Source: CAWEHU01 sp963808965 (GTDB lineage Bacteria > Pseudomonadota > Alphaproteobacteria > Acetobacterales > Acetobacteraceae). Taken from it: DNA of 64,000 nucleotides. The stretch's first letter is position 1, and every line of letters starts with the position of its first letter. Position numbers and translations under genes: made by a program. Positions 1-9,614 of this stretch are shown here, in pieces. The stretch spans positions 1 through 64,000 of the forward strand of contig CAWEHU010000031.1 of assembly GCA_963808965.1 (NCBI GenBank), written 5' to 3'. The notes under the pieces are model-generated. The model saw only the letters and a program-made list of their open reading frames with translations, had not been told where the DNA came from and did no database searches.

Positions 1-92
1 GCATCCGGTGCGTGCAGACTGCCGACGTGCCGATGCGCGACCCCGTGCTGGCTGCGGATGAAGATTTCCCAGAGCGGCCACTCTTTTTGCAT
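1..92 (-). CDS. paaB: phenylacetyl-CoA epoxidase subunit PaaB (5' end only)
   Basis: Only the first 30 codons lie in the window; the gene runs off the left edge. The start MQKEWPLWEIF, followed by the conserved RHVGSLHAPD stretch, is typical of PaaB, the small structural subunit of the phenylacetyl-CoA 1,2-epoxidase complex (PaaABCE). It starts at an ATG preceded by a GGAGAGGAG ribosome site, 18 bases after paaA ends, so the two are co-transcribed. The identification is firm despite truncation. Confidence 0.9.
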   Translation of the reverse strand, partial: MQKEWPLWEIFIRSQHGVAHRHVGSLHAPD

Positions 93-110
93 GATCGTTT
101 CTCCTCTCCG

Positions 111-1106
111 CTACGCCGCGCGGGCTTGCTCACGAGCGGCTTGCTTCTCTGCGTAGGCGAGAGAAGCCTCGCGGACCCAGGCTCCTTCTTCCCAGGCGTC
201 GATGCGCGCTTGCAGACGCTCCCGGTTACAGGGACCGTTCCCCTTGATGACCTCGTAGAACTCCTCCCAGTCGACGGCCCCGAAGTCATAGTGACCGCGT
301 TCGGCGTTCCACTTGAGATCGGGGTCGGGGATGGTCAGGCCCAGATACTCGGCCTGCGGGACGGTCTGATCGACGAAGCGCTGCCGCAGCGAGTCGTTGG
401 TCTCCATTTTGATCTTCCACAGCATCGACTGCTCGCTGTGGACCGAGTCCGCGTCCGAAGGTCCGAACATCATGAGAGCGGGCCACCAGAAGCGATTCAG
501 TGCGTCCTGCGCCATCGCTCTCTGCTCGGGTGTGCCGGCGCAGAGCTTCATCATGATGTCGTAACCCTGGCGTTGGTGGAAACTCTCCTCCTTGCAAATG
601 CGCACCATCGCCCGGGCATACGGGCCATAGGAGCAGCGCTGAAGCGGCACCTGGTTCATGATGGCCGCGCCGTCCACGAGCCAGCCGATCGCGCCCATAT
701 CCGCCCAGGTCAGGGTCGGGTAGTTGAAGATGCTCGAATACTTGGCCTTGCCGGTGTGCAGCTGTTCGATAAGCTGGTCGCGCGTCATCCCCAGCGTCTC
801 CGCGGCGCAGTAGAGATACAGCCCATGCCCCGCTTCGTCCTGCACCTTGGCGAGCAGGATCGCCTTGCGGTCCAAGGTCGGGGCGCGCGTGATCCAATTG
901 CCTTCGGGCAGCTGGCCGACGATTTCGGAATGAGCGTGCTGCGAGACTTGCCGGATCAGGGTCTTCCTATAATTCTCCGGCATCCATTCCTTCGGCTCGA
1001 TCTTGATATTCGCGTCAATCCGGTCCTGAAAGAACTGCTCTTCGGGACTCATTTCCTCGCGCGCTTTGACGTGCGTGGCGCCCGTCTTCACCATCTGCGC
1101 ATACAT
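111..1106 (-). CDS. paaA: phenylacetyl-CoA 1,2-epoxidase catalytic subunit PaaA
   Basis: 331 residues, the usual length of PaaA, the di-iron oxygenase subunit that epoxidises the ring of phenylacetyl-CoA in aerobic phenylacetate degradation (cytoplasmic PaaABCE complex). Two carboxylate/histidine iron-ligand motifs are visible, DEAGHG near residue 90 and EESFHQ near residue 172, as expected for the ferritin-like four-helix fold. The ATG has GGAG nine bases upstream. It lies between paaK (35 bases upstream) and paaB (18 bases downstream) on the same strand, which supports one catabolic operon: thiolase, paaK, paaA, paaB. The reading frame is intact. Confidence 0.95.
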   Translation of the reverse strand: MYAQMVKTGATHVKAREEMSPEEQFFQDRIDANIKIEPKEWMPENYRKTLIRQVSQHAHSEIVGQLPEGNWITRAPTLDRKAILLAKVQDEAGHGLYLYCAAETLGMTRDQLIEQLHTGKAKYSSIFNYPTLTWADMGAIGWLVDGAAIMNQVPLQRCSYGPYARAMVRICKEESFHQRQGYDIMMKLCAGTPEQRAMAQDALNRFWWPALMMFGPSDADSVHSEQSMLWKIKMETNDSLRQRFVDQTVPQAEYLGLTIPDPDLKWNAERGHYDFGAVDWEEFYEVIKGNGPCNRERLQARIDAWEEGAWVREASLAYAEKQAAREQARAA

Positions 1107-1141
1107 CGCCTAAACTCCAATCGTGTTCGCCTTATCGTTCG

Positions 1142-2456
1142 TCAGCTTTTTGGGCGTTGATCCACAACCCGCCTCGCCTTCCCGGTCGAGCGCTCCAGGC
1201 TGTGCGGCCGCAGCACGTTCACTCGGGTGCTGATGCCGATATAGGACTTGATATGGTGCTGGAGCTCCTTCGCCGTGGAAGCGATGTCGTCCGGGTCTTC
1301 GGTGGCGGCTTCGGGTCGCATCTCCACATGCACCTCCATCTCGTCCATGTGGCCGGCGCGGCTGACCACGAGCTGGTAGGTCGGAGCAAGCAGGGGCATC
1401 TTGAGGATCACCTCCTCCATCTGGCTCGGAAAGACATTGACGCCGCGGATGATCAGCATGTCATCGGAACGACCGGTGATCTTGTCCATCCGTCGCATCG
1501 CGCGGGCCGTCGGCGGGAGCAGCCGGGTGAGGTCGCGTGTCCGATAGCGGATCATCGGCAGCGCCTCCTTCGTGAGCGTCGTGAACACGAGTTCCCCGGA
1601 ACTCGCCGTCTGGGAGCACCTCGCCGCTGTCCGGATCGATGATCTCCGGGAAGAAATGATCCTCCCAAATGGTGGGGCCATCCTTAGTCTCAACGCACTC
1701 GCTAGCGACGCCCGGCCCCATCACCTCCGATAGCCCGTATATGTCGAGCCCCTGGATGCCGAGTCGGCTCTCGATCGCCTGGCGCAACTGGCCCGTCCAG
1801 GGCTCAGCACCGAAGATGCCGATCTCGAGCGACGTCGACCTCGGGTCAATGCCGGCACGCTCCATTTCCTCGGCGATGTTGAGCACGTAGGAGGGCGTCA
1901 CCATGATGATCCGCGGCTTGAAATCCTGGATCAGCTGAACCTGTTTCTCGGTCTGGCCTCCGCTCATCGGAATCACGGTGCAGCCGAGGCGTTCCGCGCC
2001 GTAATGGGCTCCCAGCCCGCCCGTGAACAGGCCGTAGCCGTAGGCGACGTGGCACCGGTCGCCCGGACGGCCGCCGGCGGCACGGATCGAGCGGGCGACT
2101 AGGTCGGCCCATGTGTCGATGTCGCGCCGCGTGTAGCCCACTACCGTCGGCCTGCCCGTGGTGCCGCTGGAGGCGTAAATCCGGGCCACGCGTTCGATCG
2201 GCACCGCGAACAGTCCGAACGGGTACGTGTCACGCAGATCCTGCTTTGTGGTGAATGGGAAGTTGGACAGATCCTCGAGTGTTCGCAGATCTTCCGGGTG
2301 GACGCTCTTGGCCTGGCACTTCTTGCGGTAGTGCTCGACGTTTTCGTACGCGTGCTTGACAGACCATTTCAGGCGTTCGAGCTGAATCGTGCTCAGCTCG
2401 TCCCGGCTCGCGGTCTCGATCGGCTCCAGTCCGTCTACTCTCGCTTTGCTGCTCAT
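1142..2456 (-). CDS. paaK: phenylacetate-CoA ligase PaaK (frameshifted)
   Basis: Activates phenylacetate to phenylacetyl-CoA with ATP and CoA. The N-terminal two thirds carry the adenylation loop SSGTTGRPTVVGYT and the IYGLSEVMGPG region. The C-terminal domain (GELVFTTLTKEA, then the ITGRSDDMLIIRGVNVFPSQ hinge) continues in the next frame. The frame changes near 1596-1600, where one extra base in GAGTTCCGGGGAACTC explains the shift; removing it restores a protein of about 437 residues, the family length. As written the protein is truncated before the C-terminal lid domain. It starts 31 bases after the thiolase stop and ends 35 bases before paaA. Whether the insertion is a sequencing error or real cannot be told from the sequence. 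Confidence 0.9.
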
Positions 2457-2487
2457 CGCTTTCGGTCCACCGGATCGTACCCGCTCG

Positions 2488-3693
2488 TCAGACGCGTTCG
2501 ATCAACGCGGCGATCCCTTGGCCCACTCCGATACACATCGTCGCCACCGCACGCTTTCCGCCCAGCTCCTCGAGCGCGTGCATGGCCGTGCCCGCCAGGC
2601 GCGCGCCCGACATGCCGAGCGGGTGACCAAGCGAAATCGCTCCTCCATGCGGATTGACGTGCTCGGCATCGTCCGCCAGCCCAAGGCCGCGCATCACGGC
2701 GAGCCCTTGCGCGGCAAACGCCTCGTTCAGCTCGATCACATCGATGTCCGATAGCCGCAGCCCTTGCCGCGCCAGTAGCTTCTGAGTGGCCGGCAGCGGG
2801 CCGATCCCCATCACGCGCGGCTCGACGCCAGCGGTCACCATTGCAACGACCCGGGCGCGCGGCGTCAGCCCGTGCTTGCGCGCTGCCTCTTCGGAGGCCA
2901 CGATCAGCGCGGCCGCCCCGTCATTCACGCCGGATGCATTGCCCGCCGTGACGCTGCCGCCCTCCTTGCGGAAGGGCGCTCTCAGCTTCGCCAGCATCTC
3001 GATGGTGGTATCGCCGCGCGGATGCTCGTCCCGCTCCACCACGGTCTCGCCCTTGCGGCCCTTGATCGTGACAGGCGCGATCTCGCGCGCGAAGAAGCCG
3101 CGCTCCTGGGCCTTCTTGGTCCGCTGCTGCGAACGCAGCGCGAAGGCGTCCTGGTCCGCACGGGCGATCTGGTAGTCTTGCGCGACGTTCTCCGCCGTCT
3201 CCGGCATGGAGTCGATGCCGTACTGCGCCTTCAAGATCGGATTGACGAACCGCCAGCCAATGGTCGTGTCGTAGATCTCCGCCTTGCGCGAGAAGGCTTC
3301 CGCCGCCTTGCCCATGACAAACGGGGCGCGCGTCATGCTCTCGACCCCGCCGGCTATCATCAACTCGGCATCACCGGCGCGGATGGCGCGCGCCGCGCTG
3401 CCCACGGCATCCAGACCGGAGCCACAGAGCCGGTTTATGGTGGAACCGGGCACGCTGGTCGGCAGTCCAGCCAGGAGCGTCGCCATGCGCGCGACGTTTC
3501 GATTATCCTCGCCCGCCTGATTTGCGCATCCATAATAGCAATCGTCCACAGCTTCCCAGTCGACGTTGCCATTCCGCTGCATCAGCGCCCGGATCGGATG
3601 AGCGCCCAAATCATCAGCGCGCACGTCTTTCAGCGCGCCGCCGTATCGGCCGATCGGAGTCCGCACGTAATCGCAGATGAAGGCCTCGGACAT
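2488..3693 (-). CDS. paaJ: 3-oxoadipyl-CoA / 3-oxo-5,6-dehydrosuberyl-CoA thiolase
   Basis: 401-residue type II thiolase that cleaves 3-oxoadipyl-CoA (and the C8 dehydrosuberyl-CoA intermediate) to acetyl-CoA and succinyl-CoA at the end of phenylacetate or beta-ketoadipate degradation. The nucleophilic cysteine is C90 in NRLCGSGLDAV. The C-terminal GHPLGMSGAR histidine block and the CIGVGQG cysteine block are both present. The N-terminus (EAFICDYVRTPIGRYGG) is characteristic of the PaaJ/PcaF group, which sequence alone cannot separate; the paaK-paaA neighbours favour PaaJ. It is the first gene of the minus-strand operon and faces paaI across a 245-base intergenic region. Confidence 0.92.
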   Translation of the reverse strand: MSEAFICDYVRTPIGRYGGALKDVRADDLGAHPIRALMQRNGNVDWEAVDDCYYGCANQAGEDNRNVARMATLLAGLPTSVPGSTINRLCGSGLDAVGSAARAIRAGDAELMIAGGVESMTRAPFVMGKAAEAFSRKAEIYDTTIGWRFVNPILKAQYGIDSMPETAENVAQDYQIARADQDAFALRSQQRTKKAQERGFFAREIAPVTIKGRKGETVVERDEHPRGDTTIEMLAKLRAPFRKEGGSVTAGNASGVNDGAAALIVASEEAARKHGLTPRARVVAMVTAGVEPRVMGIGPLPATQKLLARQGLRLSDIDVIELNEAFAAQGLAVMRGLGLADDAEHVNPHGGAISLGHPLGMSGARLAGTAMHALEELGGKRAVATMCIGVGQGIAALIERV

Positions 3694-3797
3694 AGAACCC
3701 CCTTTTATAATTTCTGCAGGCGCGCTCGTCGTCCTCGCGACGCTATACGGCAGAGGTGAAGGCCGCTCACCCCATTGACACGACCTCGCCGCTTCAA

Positions 3798-3817
3798 TTA
3801 ACTAACCGAGCGGACGG
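3798..3817. promoter_or_regulatory. candidate operator for the TetR/PaaR regulator
   Basis: TTAACTAACCGAGCGGACGG contains the CCG-N2-CGG palindromic core. It sits between the divergent thiolase and paaI genes, where a regulator controlling both would bind. TetR-family PaaR repressors are known to use ACCG-type palindromes. The match is partial and no second copy was found, so this is an inference. Confidence 0.35.
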
Positions 3818-3852
3818 GAAATGCAAGCGGTTTTTGGCGCTATCTTCAGGCA

Positions 3853-3869
3853 CCCGCTTCGCAAGCGGG
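3853..3869. repeat. hairpin upstream of paaI
   Basis: CCCGCTT and AAGCGGG form a perfect 7-base stem with a 3-base loop about 70 bases before the paaI start. It could be a small REP-like hairpin or part of the paaI leader. No function can be assigned. Confidence 0.4.
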
Positions 3870-3938
3870 GGATACAGTGACAGGCTTGGTCAAAGGGAAA
3901 CGCAAGTTCACCGGTAAAGCTGGGGCCGCTCTCGCTCG

Positions 3939-4445
3939 ATGAGTTCAATCGACAATCCGATGTTGCTGGCGCAGGCCTGCGCCGATGTGATGTGGGCAGA
4001 TGATCGCGCCGCCCAGGAGCTTGGTATGAAGCTCACCGAGGTCGGGCCGGGCCACGCGAAAATGGGCATGACCATCACCGAAATCATGGTGAATGGCCAC
4101 GGCATCTGCCATGGCGGCTACATCTTCGCGCTCGCCGACACGGCGTTCGCCTATGCCTGCAACACCTACGGCGACCGGGTGGTCGCAAGTCATTGCAGCA
4201 TAACCTATGTGCGTCCTGGGCAGCTCGGCGAGCGGTTAACGGCGGTCGCCCAGGAGCGCGCACGGGCCGGGCGATCCGGGATCTATGACGTGCGGATAAG
4301 TCGGCCGGATGACACCGTTGTCGCCGAGTTTCGTGGCCACTCCCGCGTGGTGGGGTCGTTTTTTCCTAATGGCGTAGGTGCGCCCGGAGAGACAAATCCC
4401 TCGACGGCGTCAGGATCGGCGGATGGCTCGGCCGCGAGCGGCTGA
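3939..4445 (+). CDS. paaI: PaaI-type hydroxyphenylacetyl-CoA thioesterase
   Basis: 168 residues with a hotdog-fold thioesterase core. The motif GHGICHGGYIFALADTAFAY, with the catalytic loop just before the long helix, is typical of PaaI, which hydrolyses stalled or toxic phenylacetyl-CoA-pathway thioesters. The C-terminal 25 residues (after GHSRVVG) are low-complexity, longer than usual PaaI, and overlap the start of the downstream TetR gene, so the true protein might end earlier if an indel lies there. It is divergent from the thiolase-paaK-paaA operon, consistent with a split paa regulon. Confidence 0.9.
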   Translation: MSSIDNPMLLAQACADVMWADDRAAQELGMKLTEVGPGHAKMGMTITEIMVNGHGICHGGYIFALADTAFAYACNTYGDRVVASHCSITYVRPGQLGERLTAVAQERARAGRSGIYDVRISRPDDTVVAEFRGHSRVVGSFFPNGVGAPGETNPSTASGSADGSAASG

Positions 4446-5088
4446 TCACGAGGAGAAGCGTCAGGCGATCCTGGAGCGATCAGCCGAGTTGTTCGCAGCG
4501 CACGGCTACGATCGGGCTTCGCTGAGTATGCTGGCCCGAGCCTGCGGAATGTCGAAGGCGCTTTTCTACCACTACTATTCCGAGAAATCGGAAGTGTTGT
4601 TCGACATCATTCGCACCCACATCGAGCATCTGCTGTCTGTTACTGGCGGGCTTGAAGATCCGGAGCCGAATGTCGATCCGCGAGTTTATCTGCTCAAGCT
4701 CTCGGAGGCTTTGCTGGATGCGTATCGCACCGCGGACACAAAGCACCATGTGCAGATCAACCAGTTGCATCTGCTACCACGGGCGCAGCAGAAAATGGTG
4801 AAAGACATGGAGCGAAAGCTGGTGGACCGCTTCGCGGCGGCCATCGCTCCTTGCCTGCCGGCCGAGTCGCGAGATCACGCGCTGCTGAAGCCAATCACTA
4901 TGTCACTTTTCGGAATGCTCAATTGGAACTATCTCTGGTTCCGCGAGCATGGGCCGCTTAGCCGTCGCGATTACGCCAAGCTCGCCGTAGCCGTGCTCAT
5001 CGAAGGAGCTCAAGCAGTGACGGCGAAACCGGCCAAACCCGGGGAAGCCATTCGCCTGCAGACGACAACGTTCGACCGAAGTCGATGA
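4423..5088 (+). CDS. TetR/AcrR-family transcriptional regulator (PaaR-like)
   Basis: 221 residues from the ATG at 4423 (MARPRAADHEEKRQAIL). The N-terminal helix-turn-helix is clear (LSMLARACGMSKALFYHYYSE). The C-terminal part fits the PaaR-type ligand-binding domain of TetR regulators, which respond to phenylacetyl-CoA. An upstream in-frame start at 4378 is possible, but 4423 gives the canonical N-terminus. It overlaps the end of paaI by 23 bases, so the two are probably translated together. Its position next to both paa arms makes it the likely repressor of the pathway. Confidence 0.85.
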   Translation: MARPRAADHEEKRQAILERSAELFAAHGYDRASLSMLARACGMSKALFYHYYSEKSEVLFDIIRTHIEHLLSVTGGLEDPEPNVDPRVYLLKLSEALLDAYRTADTKHHVQINQLHLLPRAQQKMVKDMERKLVDRFAAAIAPCLPAESRDHALLKPITMSLFGMLNWNYLWFREHGPLSRRDYAKLAVAVLIEGAQAVTAKPAKPGEAIRLQTTTFDRSR

Positions 5089-5146
5089 CCACGCGCCCGC
5101 GGGCCGCAGGCCAACTGGGCAGGAGACGGGGTGTAGGGACCGCAAT

Positions 5147-6620
5147 TTAGCCACGCTGTAGCGTCGGCGGTAAACGCCGGTGCGTCCAACCGGTCGCCGC
5201 CTCGTAGGTGTAGGCGATCTGCAACACGGCCAAATCCTGCCGGTTCGGCCCGATGATCTGGATGCCCATCGGCAGATCATGCGGGCCGCCGAATCCCGCC
5301 GGAACGCTGATGACGGGGCAGCCGGACAGCGTCGCCGGGAACACCACTTCCATCCAGCGATGATAGGTGTCCATCCGCGCACCGGCGATCTGCGCCGGCC
5401 AGTGCAGATCCGCATCGAACGGAAACACCTGGGCGCTGGGCAGCGCGAGGAAGTCGTAGCTCTCGAACAGTGCCCGAAAAGCTTGATAAATGGCGGAGCG
5501 CCGAGCGGATGCGTTGCTGATGTCCGCCGCGCTGAGTTTCAGGCCTCCTTCGATCTCCCAGATCGCCTCCGGCTTGAGCTGTGCCCGCTTCTCCGGGTCG
5601 TTGTAGAGCGGCAGCAGCTTTTCCATTTGCAACCAGTGACGCAGCACGAGCCAGGTTTCCCAGATATGCTCTTCGGAAACCCCGAGTTCGGCCGGTTCGA
5701 TGCTGCAACCTGCTGCTTCCAACGCTCGCAGTCCCTCGAGGCAGAGATCGAGCACGCCCGCCTCCATCGCGCAGCTTTCCCCGAAGGTCGCCGAGCCAGC
5801 CGATCCTTGCGCCTTTGAAGTCGCGTTTGAGCGGCTCGGTGAACGATTCGGGAGATTCGCTAAGCGACAGGGGCGTGCGTGGGTCATAGCCCGCCATCAC
5901 CGAGAGCAGCATCGCGAGATCCGCGACTGTCCGCGCCATCGGCCCGTCGGTTGCCAGCTGTTGTCCGAACACATCCAGGGTCGGCCACGCGGGAACCCGT
6001 CCGGCGGACGGGCGAAACCCAAAGACGGCGTTCCAGCCAGCCGGATTACGGAGCGAGCCGCCAAAATCGCTGCCATCGGCCACCGGAACCATACGCAGCG
6101 CGAGCGCGACCGCTGAGCCCCCGCTGCTACCTCCCGCCGACTTGGCCGGATCATAGGCGTTCCTCGTCGTGCCGAAGACGGGGTTATAGGTGTGCGAACC
6201 CATGCCGAATTCCGGCACATTGGTCTTGCCGATCAGGATGGCTCCGTTCCGGCGCAATCGTTCCACAAAGATTGCGTCCTCGGCGGGGATCTGGTTGGCG
6301 AAAATCGGCGAACCGAGGGTCGTGCGGATTCCCCTGGCCGGCGCGAGATCCTTCACCGCGTGGGGAAACCCGTGCATCCAGCCGAGATACTCGCTGCGCG
6401 CGAGCTGTGTATCGCGCTCCGCCGCCTGCTGCATGAGCACGTCGCGGCCGAGCAAGGAAACAACGGCATTCACGGCGGGGTTGAAGCGCTCGATCTGGTC
6501 GAGATGCGCCTGCATGACCTCCCGGCAGGATACTCGCTTTTCCCGAATCGCGGTCGCGAGATCGACCGCATCCAGCATGACGATGTCCGATACCGGGCCG
6601 GTCCGTGCTGGTGCGCTCAT
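5147..6620 (-). CDS. amidase, amidase-signature family (frameshifted)
   Basis: Amidase-signature hydrolase. The Ser-cisSer-Lys triad is readable: K90 in HAVKDLAP, the cis-serine in GGSSGGSA near residue 165, and nucleophile S189 in GSDFGGSLR. It starts at an ATG with GGGGAG upstream. After IGWLGDL the frame breaks near 5790-5800; the rest (EAGVLDLCLEGLRALEAAGC to the stop) continues in the next frame, equal to one extra base. Restored length is about 490 residues, normal for the family. The substrate is unknown. It is divergent from an ABC importer (164 bases between starts), which hints that it may process a compound that importer brings in, but this is weak. Confidence 0.85.
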
Positions 6621-6784
6621 CTGGGACTCCCCTTGCGGATTGTGGGTCAGCATCATGAGCCGATACTGGCCGGCCAGGGCGTTTTGTCCATCGTCGAGAC
6701 AGGGCTAGGGCTCGACTTTGCATAAAGTCTAGCTTTCCTCCGCTTGCGACGCATAATGCCAATAAGAAAACAGGAGGATCTGCC

Positions 6785-7894
6785 GTGTCCAAGGTCGATC
6801 CGGCGGCTTTGACCCGCCGCCGCGTTTTGAAGGCTGGCGCTGCCCTGATGGCTGCGCCGCTGGCCGAGATGGCTTCGGGCACGGCCGGCGCGCAGCCCTC
6901 CGGCAAGACACCGACGAAGGTTCTCGACTTCACCACGTACGCCGACGTGGCTAAGGCCGAACAGGAGGGAGCCTTCGTTTTCTACTGTCACGAAAACGAG
7001 GCTGGCACGGCCGCTATCGTGGACGCCTTCCACAAGGATTTTCCCAAGATCCAGACCAGCTACGTCCGGGCTCAGACTGGAGCCCTATACAACAAGCTGC
7101 TGACAGAGCGGAGTGCTGGACGCTTCGACGTGGACGTGATCCAACTCTCGGACCTCGCTCCCGCGCTCGATTTGCAGAAGAAAGGTGGTTACGAGATCTA
7201 CCAATCGCCTGAGGCCGCCGCGTACAAACCCGAATATCTCAGCAACCCGCCCGGAGCCTTCTTCTGGACCGGCACCACGTTCGGCGGGATAGGCTACAAT
7301 ACCGCCAGGGTAAAGGCCGAGGATGCGCCGAAAACCTGGAAGGATCTGCTCGACCCGCGCTGGCGCAATTCGATGAGCTGCAAGATCTCGGCATCCGGCT
7401 TGCAGTTCGTCCAGTGGTACGAGCTCCGCAAGCTGTACGGGGACGACTACTGGAAGGCGTTCGCGAAGCAGCGCCCGCGCGCGTTCGATTCTCGGGTCCA
7501 GCTGTTCGATCGGCTCGCGAAGGGCGACGACAAAATCTGCGGGCTCGCCGAATACGCCGCTTACGTGCTCTACAAGGAGCGAGGTGCCGAGATTGAGTTC
7601 GTCGCTCCGCCCGATGGGCTTCCCGCGACCCCCATGGCGCTCGGGATCGTCGAAAAGCCGCCGCACCCCGAGGTCGCCAAGCTGTTTATCGACTGGGCCA
7701 TGTCGGCCCGTGGTCAGGAGGTCTATCAGCAAAACCCGAACCTCGTGTACGGCTCGGTGCGCACGAACGCGCCGCCGATGCGCGGCGGCAAGCATCTGAG
7801 CGACTTCAAGCTGCTGTTCCCGACCGACTATGCCGATTACCTGGCGAGCCGGGATAAGTTCACGAAGCAGTGGAACAGCATGCTCGGGCTCTGA
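6785..7894 (+). CDS. ABC transporter substrate-binding protein (family 1, iron/putrescine-like), Tat-exported
   Basis: 369 residues. A GTG start with AGGAGG upstream is followed by a twin-arginine signal (TRRRVLKAGAALMAAP) ending near AGAQPSG, so it is probably exported folded to the periplasm. The mature part resembles extracellular solute-binding protein family 1 of the Fe(III)/spermidine type (VFYCHENEAGTAAIVDAF, then GIGYNTARV). It is the first gene of a three-gene operon with the fused permease (12 bases on) and the ATPase. The substrate cannot be read from sequence; iron(III), polyamine or phosphonate are options for this type. Confidence 0.88.
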   Translation: MSKVDPAALTRRRVLKAGAALMAAPLAEMASGTAGAQPSGKTPTKVLDFTTYADVAKAEQEGAFVFYCHENEAGTAAIVDAFHKDFPKIQTSYVRAQTGALYNKLLTERSAGRFDVDVIQLSDLAPALDLQKKGGYEIYQSPEAAAYKPEYLSNPPGAFFWTGTTFGGIGYNTARVKAEDAPKTWKDLLDPRWRNSMSCKISASGLQFVQWYELRKLYGDDYWKAFAKQRPRAFDSRVQLFDRLAKGDDKICGLAEYAAYVLYKERGAEIEFVAPPDGLPATPMALGIVEKPPHPEVAKLFIDWAMSARGQEVYQQNPNLVYGSVRTNAPPMRGGKHLSDFKLLFPTDYADYLASRDKFTKQWNSMLGL

Positions 7895-7906
7895 GGAGCA
7901 CCGGAC

Positions 7907-9607
7907 GTGCTCCGCGCGTTTTCCCGTTGGTCGGCCCCGGCTGGACAAACGGTCGCGGGCTTGATCGTCGCCGCGATCGCCGCGGTTCTCGTGCTCTACC
8001 CGATCTTCTACCTGCTACAAGCCGCTCTCGATGTCGGCGACCCCGAGGTACGTCCGCCGACCGCGTACGGGTTCGGCAATTTTGCCGCCCTCGCCGATTA
8101 CTCCGAGATCCTGCTCAACACGGTCCTCGTCTCGCTGGCGGCGACGGTGATGGCGCTGTTGTTCGGTTTCGTCACCGCCTGGATTCTTTCTCGCACCAAT
8201 GTGCCGGGCCGGCGGACGTTGGAGCAGTTGATGGCGGTTCCCTACTACGTCACGCCGCTGCTCGGCGCGTTTGCATGGAGCCTGCTCGGTGCGCCCGAGA
8301 GCGGCTTCATAAATCAGGTCTGGCGGGCGCTCGGGCATGAGGATGCGCTGATCGACATGGCGACGCCCTTCGGCATCGCCTGGGTCATGGCCCTGTTCGA
8401 GGGCTCTGTCGCCTTCGTCATGATCGGCGCGGTGATGAAGTCCATGGATCCGTCGCTGGAAGAGGCCTCACAGGTCATGGGCGCGGGCCGGCTGCGGACG
8501 ATGCTGAAAGTCACCTTGCCGCTGGTCCTTCCGGGCGTGCTCGGCGCCGCCATCTTCGTCTTCGCGGAGATGCTCGGCTCGTTCTCGGCCGCGCTCGTGC
8601 TGGGCCTGCCGAACCGCTTCTATGTGGTGACCACGGCGATCTACCAGTTCGTTTCGCAATACCCGCCGCGCATGTCGCTGGCCGCCGCGATGGGCGTGTC
8701 GCTTTTCGTCGTGATGTTCGTCATGCTGTTCATCTACCGGCGAATAATCACCGGGCGGAGCTACGTCACGGTGACGGGCAAGGCATTCCGACCGCGCGCG
8801 ATGGACGTCGGCGGCTTGCGCTGGATTCTACTCGGCGTCTGTCTCTTTTATCTGCTGGTGTCCGTCGCGCTGCCTGTGCTGACGCTGGTCTATGCTTCAG
8901 TGCAGAAGCTGGCCGTCGCCTTTCCAGCCGCAGCCAATTGGACGCTGGATAATTACCGCACGGCGCTGACGATGAACGCCGTGCGGTCGGCACTCGCCAA
9001 CAGCCTGATTCTCGGCGTGGCCACCGCGACGATCGGGGTGGTGCTGATGGGGCTGCTCTCTTGGATCATCTATCGCTCCCGGATACCGGGCAGCGGGGTC
9101 ATCGAGTACGTCGTCATGTTCCCGCAGGCGGTGCCTCGGCTCGTGTTCGCCTTCGGCATGATGTGGGCCTGGATCGTGTTCCCGATCCCGATCTACGGCA
9201 CGCTCTGGCTGTTGTTGATCGCCTACCTGACCGTGTTCCTGCCGCTCGGCGTACGGACCATCTCGAGCGTCATGCTGCAGGTGGATAAGAGTCTTGAGGA
9301 GTGCGCTCAGATGTGCGGCGCATCCTGGGGCTACCGCATCCGCACCGTGACCATGCCGCTGCTCCGACCCGGTCTGCTCGCGGCTTGGCTGCTGCTGTTC
9401 ATCGCGAGCGTTCGCGAGCTGGGCGCTTCGATTCTGCTGATGGGGCCGAACTCGAAGGTGCTCACACCGGCGATCGTTGAATCGTGGTTCGCCACCAGTT
9501 CCGAGCTGACCGCCGCGATGGCGCTGATCCAGACATTCGTGATCGCCTTGGCGATAGGGTTCTTTGTCTTCATGACGCGTCAGGCGACCATACACGGGGG
9601 CGAGTAG
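7907..9607 (+). CDS. ABC transporter permease, fused two-domain (FbpB-like)
   Basis: 566 residues with two homologous permease halves, each with about six membrane helices. Each half has an EAA loop for ATPase docking: EEASQVMGAGRLRTML in the first, EECAQMCGASWGYRIR in the second. Fused permeases of this layout are typical of Fe(III) and thiamine-type importers. A GTG start lies 12 bases after the binding-protein stop, with GAGGAG in between. The downstream ATPase starts 7 bases after its stop, so this is a tight operon. The reading frame is intact. Confidence 0.9.
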   Translation: MLRAFSRWSAPAGQTVAGLIVAAIAAVLVLYPIFYLLQAALDVGDPEVRPPTAYGFGNFAALADYSEILLNTVLVSLAATVMALLFGFVTAWILSRTNVPGRRTLEQLMAVPYYVTPLLGAFAWSLLGAPESGFINQVWRALGHEDALIDMATPFGIAWVMALFEGSVAFVMIGAVMKSMDPSLEEASQVMGAGRLRTMLKVTLPLVLPGVLGAAIFVFAEMLGSFSAALVLGLPNRFYVVTTAIYQFVSQYPPRMSLAAAMGVSLFVVMFVMLFIYRRIITGRSYVTVTGKAFRPRAMDVGGLRWILLGVCLFYLLVSVALPVLTLVYASVQKLAVAFPAAANWTLDNYRTALTMNAVRSALANSLILGVATATIGVVLMGLLSWIIYRSRIPGSGVIEYVVMFPQAVPRLVFAFGMMWAWIVFPIPIYGTLWLLLIAYLTVFLPLGVRTISSVMLQVDKSLEECAQMCGASWGYRIRTVTMPLLRPGLLAAWLLLFIASVRELGASILLMGPNSKVLTPAIVESWFATSSELTAAMALIQTFVIALAIGFFVFMTRQATIHGGE

Positions 9608-9614
9608 GCATCCG

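Noticed and set aside
12..1160. 382-codon open frame opposite paaA
   Set aside because: It mirrors the paaA coding frame in GC-rich DNA; PaaA is certain and the antisense translation resembles nothing.
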